DNA of 64,000 nucleotides from CAWDDA01 sp963813345. GTDB lineage: Bacteria > Acidobacteriota > Blastocatellia > RBC074. Both the position numbers and the translations under genes were made by a program. The notes beneath the pieces are model-generated. The model was given only the letters and a program-made list of their open reading frames with translations, searched no databases and was not told the DNA's origin. The DNA is taken from the NCBI GenBank assembly GCA_963813345.1, contig CAWEYR010000008.1:1-64000 (forward strand). Reading direction: 5' to 3'. Below are positions 56,761-64,000 of the stretch, in pieces (the first letter of the stretch is position 1; the number at the start of each line of letters is the position of its first letter).

Positions 56761-58344
56761 ATGGAATTGTCGGGAAGATCGATCATTGGATTTCAACAGG
56801 GCTCTCAAAGCAGAGAAAAACTCCGTGGAATGAACCCCGCAACTGGCGAGACCCTCGAGCCGGAATACTACTCGGCTACGAAGGAGGAAGTTGATCTTGC
56901 GGCGCGGTTAGCGGACAAGGCATTCAGTACATATAGCCGGACCACAGGCGCTGAACGTGCGGCATTTCTGCGCAAAATAGCCACCAATATCGAGGGCCTC
57001 GGCGATGAGCTTACGTCCCGAGCCACACGCGAAACAGGTTTGCCAACCGCGCGCATTCAAGGGGAAACGGCGCGCACGTGCGGGCAGCTCAGGCTCTTTG
57101 CCGATCTGGTTGAAGATGGTTCGTGGGTCGATGCAAGAATCGATCGCGCCGATGCGAACCGACAACCTCTGCCCAAGCCCGATGTGCGATCCATGCTTCG
57201 GCCCGTCGGTCCGGTCGTAGTCTTTTGCGCAAGCAACTTTCCCCTCGCCTTCTCAGTTGCAGGCGGAGACACGGCATCAGCGTTTGCCGCCGGCTGCCCC
57301 GTAATCGTAAAGGCCCACCATGCTCATCCAGGCACCGCCGAGCTTGTAGGCACAGCAATCCGCAATGCTGCACACGAGCAGGGACTCGCTGAAGGAGTCT
57401 TCTCGCTGCTTTACGGTGGCGGAACCACTGTCGGAGTCGATCTGATCAAACACCACCTGGTGAAAGCAGGGGGATTCACGGGTTCGCGATCAGGAGGAAG
57501 AGCACTGTTTGATGCTGCCTCGTCGCGTCCCGAACCGATTCCCTTCTATGCCGAAATGAGCAGCGTCAATCCTGTCTTCATACTTCCGGAGGCAATGCGG
57601 GAACGAGGCGAACAGATTTCTCAGGGACTTCATGCTTCAGTAACCCTTGGCGCCGGTCAGTTCTGCACGAAGCCGGGCCTGGTTTTTGTAGAAGACGGCG
57701 AGCAAACACGAACGTTTGCTTCAAAGCTGTCAGAACTGATGGCTGCAACACCGGAGTTCACTATGCTGACGCCGGGCATCCGCAAAAGCTATCACGAAGG
57801 CGTGACTTCGAGAGCTAACGAAGCTGGTGTTGCAACCGTGGCTCAACGAGAAGCTGAGCCGGGGCCAGGCAGCAGTCAGGCCGGCACGGCGCTCTTCGAA
57901 ACTGCCGCCGAGTCATTCCTCGCAACTCCCGAATTGAGCGACGAGGTGTTTGGTCCGTCAACGCTTCTCATTCGCTACTCGAGTCGCGAACAAATGCTCG
58001 AGATCGCGCACGGTCTCGAAGGCCACCTGACTGCCACTATCCATGGCACTGAAAGCGATATCCGTGATGCGGGCGATCTGCTTGCAGTTCTGGAGACTAA
58101 AGTTGGACGTATCGTTTTCAATGGATTTCCGACGGGCGTCGAGGTATGCCACGCCATGGTTCACGGAGGCCCCTACCCTGCAACTTCGGATGGGCGCTCG
58201 ACATCGGTAGGCACGCGAGCGATTTTCCGTTTCACTCGACAGCTTTGTTATCAGGGCTGTCCGGATGCTGCGCTGCCGGACGAGCTGAAGGACTCAAACC
58301 CGCTCGGAATCTGGAGAATGATTGATGGTGAGTGGAGAAGATAA
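56761..58344 (+). CDS. Alpha-ketoglutarate semialdehyde (2,5-dioxovalerate) dehydrogenase
   Basis: 527 residues, intact. ALDH superfamily of the KGSADH type: MNPATGETLEPEYYSATKEE, PVGPVVVFCASNFPLAFSVA, GGDTASAFAAGCPVIVKAHH, GFTGSRSGGRALFDAA, catalytic Glu in PIPFYAEMSSVNPVFILPEA and catalytic Cys in VTLGAGQFCTKPGLVF. It oxidises 2,5-dioxopentanoate to 2-oxoglutarate with NAD(P)+, the last step of oxidative pentose, glucarate and hydroxyproline pathways. Starts 5 bases after the DapA-family gene and closes the run. Confidence 0.92.
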   Translation: MELSGRSIIGFQQGSQSREKLRGMNPATGETLEPEYYSATKEEVDLAARLADKAFSTYSRTTGAERAAFLRKIATNIEGLGDELTSRATRETGLPTARIQGETARTCGQLRLFADLVEDGSWVDARIDRADANRQPLPKPDVRSMLRPVGPVVVFCASNFPLAFSVAGGDTASAFAAGCPVIVKAHHAHPGTAELVGTAIRNAAHEQGLAEGVFSLLYGGGTTVGVDLIKHHLVKAGGFTGSRSGGRALFDAASSRPEPIPFYAEMSSVNPVFILPEAMRERGEQISQGLHASVTLGAGQFCTKPGLVFVEDGEQTRTFASKLSELMAATPEFTMLTPGIRKSYHEGVTSRANEAGVATVAQREAEPGPGSSQAGTALFETAAESFLATPELSDEVFGPSTLLIRYSSREQMLEIAHGLEGHLTATIHGTESDIRDAGDLLAVLETKVGRIVFNGFPTGVEVCHAMVHGGPYPATSDGRSTSVGTRAIFRFTRQLCYQGCPDAALPDELKDSNPLGIWRMIDGEWRR

Positions 58345-58472
58345 GACGGGATCGGGGGTCAGGGGAACAGGGACAGGAGTACGGAATTCACCGTAATCCT
58401 TCTGAGTCACTCATGTGAATTTCCGTATTCTTCCGTGTTACTTCATATCCTTGTTCCGTGGTTATCTTCGCT
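58345..58472. repeat. Mixed repeat remnant: GGGGTCA half plus TTCCGTG segment
   Basis: Begins with GGGATCGGGGGTCAGGGGAACAGG (one side of the heptad element), then GGAATTCACCGTAATCC and, after a short loop, GTGAATTTCCGTATTCTTCC and TTGTTCCGTGGTTATCTTCG. The latter matches the inner hairpin at 5.6 kb. It separates the convergent dehydrogenase and DUF885 genes. Confidence 0.65.
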
Positions 58473-58475
58473 CTT

Positions 58476-60390
58476 CTACGGTGTTGGCACCTCACCATAG
58501 AATCGCCAGTTGGATTTGAAGTCGCGCGTCAGTTTCTGCTTTGTGAGAACCGCTCTTACCATTTCGGCCGGGATCCGATTCTCCTTGAGAACCGCATCGT
58601 GGAACGCACGATCGGTCATCTTGCCTGGACCTACCAGCTCCTTGTGCATCGAATAGAGCTGCAGTCCGCCAAGCAGGTATGCAGCCTGATACAGCGGGCC
58701 ATAGTTTCCGGCAAATGAGCGTCTGACTTCTCCGGTTGCGTTCTCTCGCTCATGACCCACTCGCTTGACAAGCAGATCGATGCACTCCTGCGGCGTCATC
58801 TTCTCCATGTGAAAACTGAGTGAGAAAACGATGCGCGCGCAGCGATGACTTCTCCAGAAGAGAAACCCGATCCGATCCTCCGGCGTCTTTGGAAAGCCAC
58901 GATCCCAGAGAAGCAGCTCCCAGTAGAGCGCCCAACCTTCTGTCGAGAAGGGTGTTCCAAAGAGGCTCCGATAAGGCTTATAGCGCGCGGTCATGAAACC
59001 CTGCAGGTGATGTCCCGGGGATAAGCTCGTGATGAACGGTCGCCTTCGAGAAGTGCGGGTTGTTTCCACGCATCGTCATCATCTTCTGCTCGTGTGACAT
59101 TGAACTCACGGGATAGGAGACACTGATCACCTCGCCTCCGGTGAAGAACGGATTCACTAGTTGACGCTCCGGCGACATCATCTCCATGCGCCAGCTTTCA
59201 CGCGCAAGTGGCGGTATCGTTATGAGATTGTTTTTCTCGAGATAATCGATCGCCTCATAGGCAAGGTCCTTGATCATTTCAGGCTGTTTGCCAGGTTCGA
59301 CGTATTTGTTCTTCACGTGCTCGAGAGCCTTGTGCCAGTCATCGCCAAAGCCAAGCTCCTTCGCCGCCTTCTTGAGCTCCTTTTCACACCAGTCGAGTTC
59401 TTTGTAGCCGATCGCTATCAGTTCCTCGGGCGTGTAAGGAATCATCTCGGAAGCGAGCGCAACCATGAGCGCATCGCGGCCTATCGGATCACCAACGATG
59501 TCGCTCGAGTCCCCTGCCCTCGCTCCCTGAGGAACCCCACCACCAAATCCTCCGCGTTGCCTCCCGCCATCTCCATCCGCGCCCGGTCCCGGACCTTGTC
59601 CCCTGCCCCCTGGTCGCGCGGTTGCTAACGTCGTGTCCGCGCCACCAGCCTTTAGTCCGACCACTTTCTCAGTGAGGAACGCAGCGTAGGCCTGAAGCGA
59701 CTGATCAACCGCTTTGTAAGGTTCATCAACCCACCAGGTGAAAAGCGGATCATAAGCGTTATAGAAGGTGTACCAGCCGCGGAGCGTTCCTCGCAGTGCA
59801 GCAATCTCCATCACCGCGCGGTTGCCCACCGATTTCTTGATCTTCGCGGGATCGGTTCGTACTCCGCTTTCGACGGACCTGCGAGTCGACTCGATCTGAC
59901 GATTGAGTGCGTCAATCTGCGCGGCTGCCCTGGCCGGGTCGAGCTTCTCCATTTTTCGTCGAGCTTCGGCGAGATCCGTAATACTTTGCGCAAAAGGAAC
60001 GAGTGCGGCAGTCTCCGCGAGGGATTTCGCGCGGATCTCGAGTTCCTTCTGCTCGTGTTCGAGATGGTATCGGAAGAGCACGTAGTCCGCTTTTCCATCC
60101 TGAGTGAAGGCATCGAAGTTCATCCGGGCGATAAGCGTCAGCCAGTCGGAGTAGAACTGTCTGAAGCGCGCCTGCCTGGCCGGCGACGATTCAACGGGGT
60201 AGGAACGTATCAGGCTCCCCCGATCGGCTACATAACGATCGATAATCGTTCGCAGCTCGCTCTTTGACTGGTCGATCTCTTCAAGGGTTGGGGCGTTTCC
60301 GGTCTTATCGTCGATCGTGGAAGCTAAGGATGCTCCGACGATGAGCGAGACTGCCAGAAGATTTCGTAAGATAGTTCCAGCCTTGTGCAT
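58476..60390 (-). CDS. DUF885 metallopeptidase-like secreted protein (one frameshift)
   Basis: Signal peptide (LLAVSLIVGASLAST) then a mainly helical DUF885 protein. The first frame (60390-58978) carries LASEMIPYTPEELIAIGYKE and the zinc-site motif as far as ATVHHELIPG; a shift near 59015 continues with HHLQGFMTARYKPYRSLFGT, STEGWALYWELLLWDRGF and ends FKSNWRFYGEVPTP. HxxxPGH plus the EGWALY glutamate match the metal-ligand layout of this family. Between residues about 255 and 300 is a Gly/Arg/Pro-rich insertion (ARPGGRGQGPGPGADGDGGR, QRGGFGGGVPQGA) unlike the flanks, probably a disordered surface loop. Substrate unknown. Confidence 0.88.
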
Positions 60391-60435
60391 GGTTTTTTTC
60401 CTCGCGTAAGGTTATGTACATACCACGGAGACTAT

Positions 60436-60825
60436 ATGCCAGAGAGACAATCATATTCATCAGGAACAAAATGGGAAGCAATCGTGGGCTATTCGCGCGC
60501 GATTCGCATAGGGAATCAGATTTTCATCACAGGAACAACCGCTACGGATGAATCCGGCGACATCGTCGGCGTGGGCGATGCATACGCGCAGACAGTTCAG
60601 GTGATTCGCAACATCGAGCGCGCACTCAAAGCACTTGGCGCGACGCTCGATAATGTCGTTCGTACGCGCATGTTCGTTACTGAAATCGCGAACTGGCAGG
60701 AGTACGGACGCGCACACGGCGAGTTCTTTTCTGAAATCCGGCCGTGCGCCACAATGGTCGAAATCGCGCGTCTTGTCGACCCTCGAATGCTGATCGAGAT
60801 CGAAGCCGATGCGATAATCGACTAG
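60436..60825 (+). CDS. RidA family protein
   Basis: 129 residues from the ATG after ACGGAGACT. Matches RidA/YjgF proteins: AIVGYSRAIRIGNQIFITGT, QTVQVIRNIERALKALGATL, DNVVRTRMFVTEIANWQEYG, PCATMVEIARLVDPRMLIEI. The arginine of the VRTRMFVT segment and the late E of EIEADAI suit the deaminase pocket that removes reactive enamines. Archetypal RidA has RxxV near the end; here the end is EIEADAIID, so it may belong to a subgroup. Divergent from the DUF885 gene. Confidence 0.92.
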   Translation: MPERQSYSSGTKWEAIVGYSRAIRIGNQIFITGTTATDESGDIVGVGDAYAQTVQVIRNIERALKALGATLDNVVRTRMFVTEIANWQEYGRAHGEFFSEIRPCATMVEIARLVDPRMLIEIEADAIID

Positions 60826-60869
60826 TAAGGTGTATCGGTGACTGGTTACCACTGTTAACTACTGAGGTG

Positions 60870-61003
60870 CGGAGTGCTGAGTGCTGGGTGCTGGGTGCTG
60901 AGTATGGAGTTCAAGCTTCAGCTTGCTCTTGAGAGTTCGAATGTGAAGAGCAAGCTGAAGCTTGAACTCCATACTCAGCACCCAGCACTCAGCACTCAGC
61001 ACT
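60870..61003. repeat. Heptad-flanked long inverted repeat (GTGCTGA)n, best copy
   Basis: Tandem GTGCTGA/GTGCTGG heptads (five), then ATGGAGTTCAAGCTTCAGCT TGCTC, a loop of about 20 bases, GAGCAAGCTGAAGCTTGAAC TCCAT and tandem CAGCACC/CAGCACT heptads. The arms are perfectly or nearly perfectly complementary over more than 55 bases. It ends 10 bases before the DUF3810 start codon. Confidence 0.92.
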
Positions 61004-61013
61004 TCAACGAGGA

Positions 61014-62153
61014 ATGTCAAGACTTTTGCGCTGGATCGCCCCGCTGATTCTGCTGACGACAGCAATCTGCCTTCAGAGGCTCGCCGCTCACTATCCTCAA
61101 ATCGTGGATCGCGTCTTCTCTCGCGGTCTCTACTTCCACGTTGGTCGCCTCCTCTCCGCGGTCAACAGTTTTCTGCCGTTTTCTATCGCAGAAGCGGCGG
61201 TGATTGCCCTGCCAATTCTCCTTTTTCCCGTCGTACTCTGGACAACCTGGAAGCAGATGCAGCGCGGGATGAACGTTATTGGAATCGTTCTGTCAGGTGT
61301 GCGAGCGCTCTTATGGTTTGCAGGCGGAGGATTCCTGCTTTTTCTTCTCTTGTGGGGCCTCAATTACCAGCGACTGCCGGCTGGCCAGGTACTGGGACTC
61401 AGCACGCGAGAGGCATCACCCACAGAGATCGAGACAATCAGCCGGACGATTATTGCCGAGATCAACTCGAACTGGGAGACGGCGCGGGGACAGGCTGACT
61501 GGTCCGAACGAAGTCGTCTCGATATGAATCGCAGACAACTCTACGATGTCATCGAAGAGGCGTTTCAACGCGAGCAATTGCTCGGCGAGGCGCGCCAACA
61601 ACGACTCGGGCCCCCCAAACCCGTCTACTTTTCACCGACTATGAGCCGGCTTGGTATCTCAGGTATCTTTTCGCCTTTTACAGGAGAGCCCAACTTCAAT
61701 GCCGAGCAGCCTGATTCGGATCTCCCGTACTCGATTGCTCACGAAAAGGCGCACCAGAGAGGGTTCGCGCGCGAAGACGAGGCGAACTTCATCGCTTTTC
61801 TGATTTGCATCAAAGCGAATAACGCGTACGTCCGATATTGCGGTTTTCTGCGCGCTCTTCGGCTGCTGACTGCTCTCAGACAAACTGTTCCTGATGATCG
61901 TTATCGAGAGATTGTTGCCGCCCTCGGCGCCGGCCCACGCGCAGACCTGCGCGCGAGCGTCGAGTTCTGGCGCACGAGGCGGAGCCGCTTTTTTGGAGAC
62001 GCGGCGGAACGTGCAAATGATTCCTATCTTCGCGCTAACCGGGTTGCCTCAGGCGTCAGGAACTACGGTGAGGTCGTGACGTTGCTTCTCAATTACTACG
62101 TCACTTATCCTCCACAGGAATTGACGTCCGAACATCACTTTCAATCGCGATGA
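61014..62153 (+). CDS. DUF3810 membrane protein with HExxH-like motif
   Basis: 379 residues. Three N-terminal membrane helices (IAPLILLTTAICLQRLAAHY, EAAVIALPILLFPVVLWTTW, ALLWFAGGGFLLFLLLWGLN) precede a soluble domain with SPTMSRLGISGIFSPFTGEP and SIAHEKAHQRGFAREDEANF. The HEKAHxxGFxxEDEA motif is that of a zincin metallopeptidase-like site, standard for DUF3810. The target is unknown. Its stop overlaps the start of squalene-hopene cyclase (ATGA), so the two are cotranscribed. Confidence 0.9.
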   Translation: MSRLLRWIAPLILLTTAICLQRLAAHYPQIVDRVFSRGLYFHVGRLLSAVNSFLPFSIAEAAVIALPILLFPVVLWTTWKQMQRGMNVIGIVLSGVRALLWFAGGGFLLFLLLWGLNYQRLPAGQVLGLSTREASPTEIETISRTIIAEINSNWETARGQADWSERSRLDMNRRQLYDVIEEAFQREQLLGEARQQRLGPPKPVYFSPTMSRLGISGIFSPFTGEPNFNAEQPDSDLPYSIAHEKAHQRGFAREDEANFIAFLICIKANNAYVRYCGFLRALRLLTALRQTVPDDRYREIVAALGAGPRADLRASVEFWRTRRSRFFGDAAERANDSYLRANRVASGVRNYGEVVTLLLNYYVTYPPQELTSEHHFQSR

Positions 62154-64000
62154 GCTCCGTATCAGCACAAACCAGCTCTGAATTGCAGGAAAAGATTCAG
62201 GATGCGATTCGGCGTGCGCAGCAGAACCTGTTGAGGCAGCAGAGTCTGGACGGCTACTGGTGGGCAGAGCTTGAGGCCAATGTCACGCTCACAGCCGAAT
62301 ACATAATGCTTCACCGCATTCTTGGCACTGACCGCGAGTCGCGAATCTCGCAGGCACGCCGTTATCTCTTGCGTGAACAGAGATCACACGGCGGCTGGGA
62401 GCTCTACTGGGGCGATGGTGGAGAGTTGAGCACTTCCATTGAGGCCTACTTTGCGCTCAAGCTTGCGGGAGAACCGGTCGATTCCGAAGCGATGACGCGC
62501 GCACGCCGGTTTGTGCTCGAACGAGGCGGCGTGGCAAAGGCCCGAATCTTTACGAAGATCCATCTGGCTCTCTTTGGAGCGTACCCCTGGAAACATATTC
62601 CCGCGTTGCCAGCGTGGTTCATGCTCCTTCCGCGATGGTTCCCCTTCAATATTTATGAGATGGCAAGCTGGGCAAGGTCATCGACAGTGCCTCTGCTCAT
62701 CGTCTCTGACAGGAAAGCGGTCTTTGAATGCGGAGTTACCGCCGATGAGCTATTCGTTGATTCCAACATGCGTCTCGAGAATCGCGATGGAAGTTTCGCG
62801 GCTACGCTCTTTCTCGTCATCGATCGCATCCTGAAGCTGGCTGACAGAGTCGGCTTTGTTCCATTCAGGCAAAGATCGATCGATGCGGCTGAACGATGGA
62901 TTCTCGAACGGCAGGAACCATCGGGCGATTGGGCTGGAATAATCCCGGCAATGCTCAATTCTCTGCTGGCGCTCAAGGTTCTGGGATATTCAAACAGCCA
63001 TCCATGCGTGAAGCGCGGCATCGAGGCAATTGAGCAGTTTGGTATCGAGCAATCTCAGGTCGAAGGCGTCGAGGAAGCCGCATACTTCCGGCTACAGCCA
63101 TGTGTGTCTCCTACCTGGGACACCGCACTGGCGATGACGGCGCTCGTAGATTCCGGGCTCTCTCGAGAACATCCGGCGCTCAAGCAGGCGGGCGAATGGC
63201 TGCTTTCGAAACAGATTTTCAAGTACGGGGACTGGGCTATCAAGAATCGGAGCGGCAAGCCCGCCGGATGGGCCTTCGAATTCCATAACGATCACTATCC
63301 TGATGTTGATGACACGGCGGCGGTCGTCCTCGCGCTTCTTGCAATAAAGCTCGACGATGAGGAGAGCAAACTCGAAGCGTGTCGTGCTGCAATCCGGTGG
63401 GTGCTATCGATGCAATGCCGGGCGGGCGGCTGGGCAGCATTTGATGTCGATAATACCCAGGAGCTGTTCAACCGAATGCCATACGGCGATCTGAAAGCTA
63501 TGATCGATCCTCCGACGGCTGATCTCACCGGTCGCGTCCTTGAAATGATCGCGGGGTTTCGCAAAGAGACGGGCGAGCGAATTGTGCCTGATTCAAGCGT
63601 CGCAAGGGCCGAGGCGTTTCTTGAACGCTTGCAGGAACCTGACGGCTCATGGTGGGGACGCTGGGGAGTTAACTACGTCTATGGAACATATCTTTCGCTG
63701 ACAGGCGCTATAGCCACGGGTGCGACTCACCTTGAAGGTGCAGTCAAGCGCGGGGTCAACTGGCTGAAAGAAGTTCAGAACGACGACGGCGGCTGGGGTG
63801 AATCCTGCGAGTCGTACCAGTCGAATGAGCTCAAGGGAAAGGGACCGAGCACTCCTTCACAAACTGCGTGGGCGTTGCTCGGCCTGATGGCGGCGGGTGA
63901 AGCAGGATCATCGAGTGTCGTTAAAGGTATTGAATATTTGATCAGCAGGCAGAATGCTGACGGAAGCTGGACCGAAGACGAGTTTACCGGCACCGGTTTC
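62150..64000 (+). CDS. shc: Squalene-hopene cyclase (3' end cut by window edge)
   Basis: 617 codons are present without a stop. Cyclises squalene to hopene, the core of hopanoid lipids. The catalytic DxDD motif is at residues 385-388 (HNDHYPDVDDTAAVVLAL), and the QW repeats are plain (QQSLDGYWWAELEANV, QRSHGGWELYWGDG, MQCRAGGWAAFD, QEPDGSWWGRWG, QNDDGGWGES, QNADGSWTED). Compared with the usual 630-680 residues, only a short C-terminal part is missing. Overlaps the DUF3810 gene by 4 bases. Unlike many genes here it shows no frameshift. Confidence 0.96.
   Translation, partial: MSSVSAQTSSELQEKIQDAIRRAQQNLLRQQSLDGYWWAELEANVTLTAEYIMLHRILGTDRESRISQARRYLLREQRSHGGWELYWGDGGELSTSIEAYFALKLAGEPVDSEAMTRARRFVLERGGVAKARIFTKIHLALFGAYPWKHIPALPAWFMLLPRWFPFNIYEMASWARSSTVPLLIVSDRKAVFECGVTADELFVDSNMRLENRDGSFAATLFLVIDRILKLADRVGFVPFRQRSIDAAERWILERQEPSGDWAGIIPAMLNSLLALKVLGYSNSHPCVKRGIEAIEQFGIEQSQVEGVEEAAYFRLQPCVSPTWDTALAMTALVDSGLSREHPALKQAGEWLLSKQIFKYGDWAIKNRSGKPAGWAFEFHNDHYPDVDDTAAVVLALLAIKLDDEESKLEACRAAIRWVLSMQCRAGGWAAFDVDNTQELFNRMPYGDLKAMIDPPTADLTGRVLEMIAGFRKETGERIVPDSSVARAEAFLERLQEPDGSWWGRWGVNYVYGTYLSLTGAIATGATHLEGAVKRGVNWLKEVQNDDGGWGESCESYQSNELKGKGPSTPSQTAWALLGLMAAGEAGSSSVVKGIEYLISRQNADGSWTEDEFTGTGF

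Noticed and set aside
1..64000. rRNA, tRNA, transposase and phage genes
   Set aside because: None recognised by reading; a covariance-model search would be needed to exclude a tRNA in the short gaps.

Overview
The window looks like a chromosomal segment of an Acidobacteriota-type heterotroph. The indications are two large Oar-like TonB-dependent receptors with an N-terminal carboxypeptidase-regulatory-like domain and no SusD partner, Tat-secreted Gfo/Idh/MocA oxidoreductase and DUF1080 (3-keto-disaccharide hydrolase) proteins, an ECF42-type sigma factor paired with a YCII protein, a cytochrome/PHM-like secreted oxidoreductase, a DUF885 metalloprotein and a squalene-hopene cyclase. The phylum is an inference from gene content. 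No rRNA, tRNA, transposase, phage gene or CRISPR array was recognised.

Layout. 0.2-17 kb: carbohydrate utilisation (TonB receptor, Gfo/Idh/MocA + DUF1080 pair, a minus-strand GH67 alpha-glucuronidase / enolase-superfamily acid-sugar dehydratase / CE15 esterase run, a second DUF1080, a second TonB receptor, a glucoamylase-like protein). 17-22.6 kb: CYTH-like protein, YCII + ECF sigma pair, two secreted thioredoxin-fold proteins. 22.7-28.4 kb: small stress-type genes (two paralogous glycine-zipper proteins, YHS, ferritin-like, CsbD, small basic and zinc-ribbon proteins) around a hybrid response regulator-histidine kinase. 28.5-37.4 kb: trehalose/glycogen genes (treY and treS on plus, converging with glycogen debranching enzyme and treZ on minus). 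37.5-52 kb: acetamidase/formamidase, a complete kdpFABC K+-ATPase locus with a split KdpD and KdpE, glgC, a phosphotriesterase-like hydrolase and the cytochrome/PHM-like protein. 52-58.3 kb: a plus-strand run of gluconate-2-dehydrogenase-type GMC oxidoreductase, hydroxyproline-dehydrogenase-like 2Fe-2S and FAD subunits, a DapA-family lyase and an alpha-ketoglutarate-semialdehyde dehydrogenase. 58.5-64 kb: DUF885, RidA, DUF3810 and the 5' part of squalene-hopene cyclase.

Together the genes suggest a soil-type organism that takes apart glucuronoxylan and other plant glycans, sends acid sugars (and probably hydroxyproline) to 2-oxoglutarate via 2,5-dioxopentanoate, and carries a concentrated osmotic/desiccation toolkit: trehalose from glycogen, trehalose synthase, high-affinity K+ uptake, iron storage, small stress proteins.

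Two features dominate at sequence level. First, nearly half of the long genes are broken by single-base reading-frame shifts while their catalytic motifs stay intact; this looks like residual indel errors more than gene decay, so many genes below are reported as joined segments. Second, almost every intergenic gap contains a long inverted repeat from one of about ten families, some built as one hairpin nested in the arms of another.
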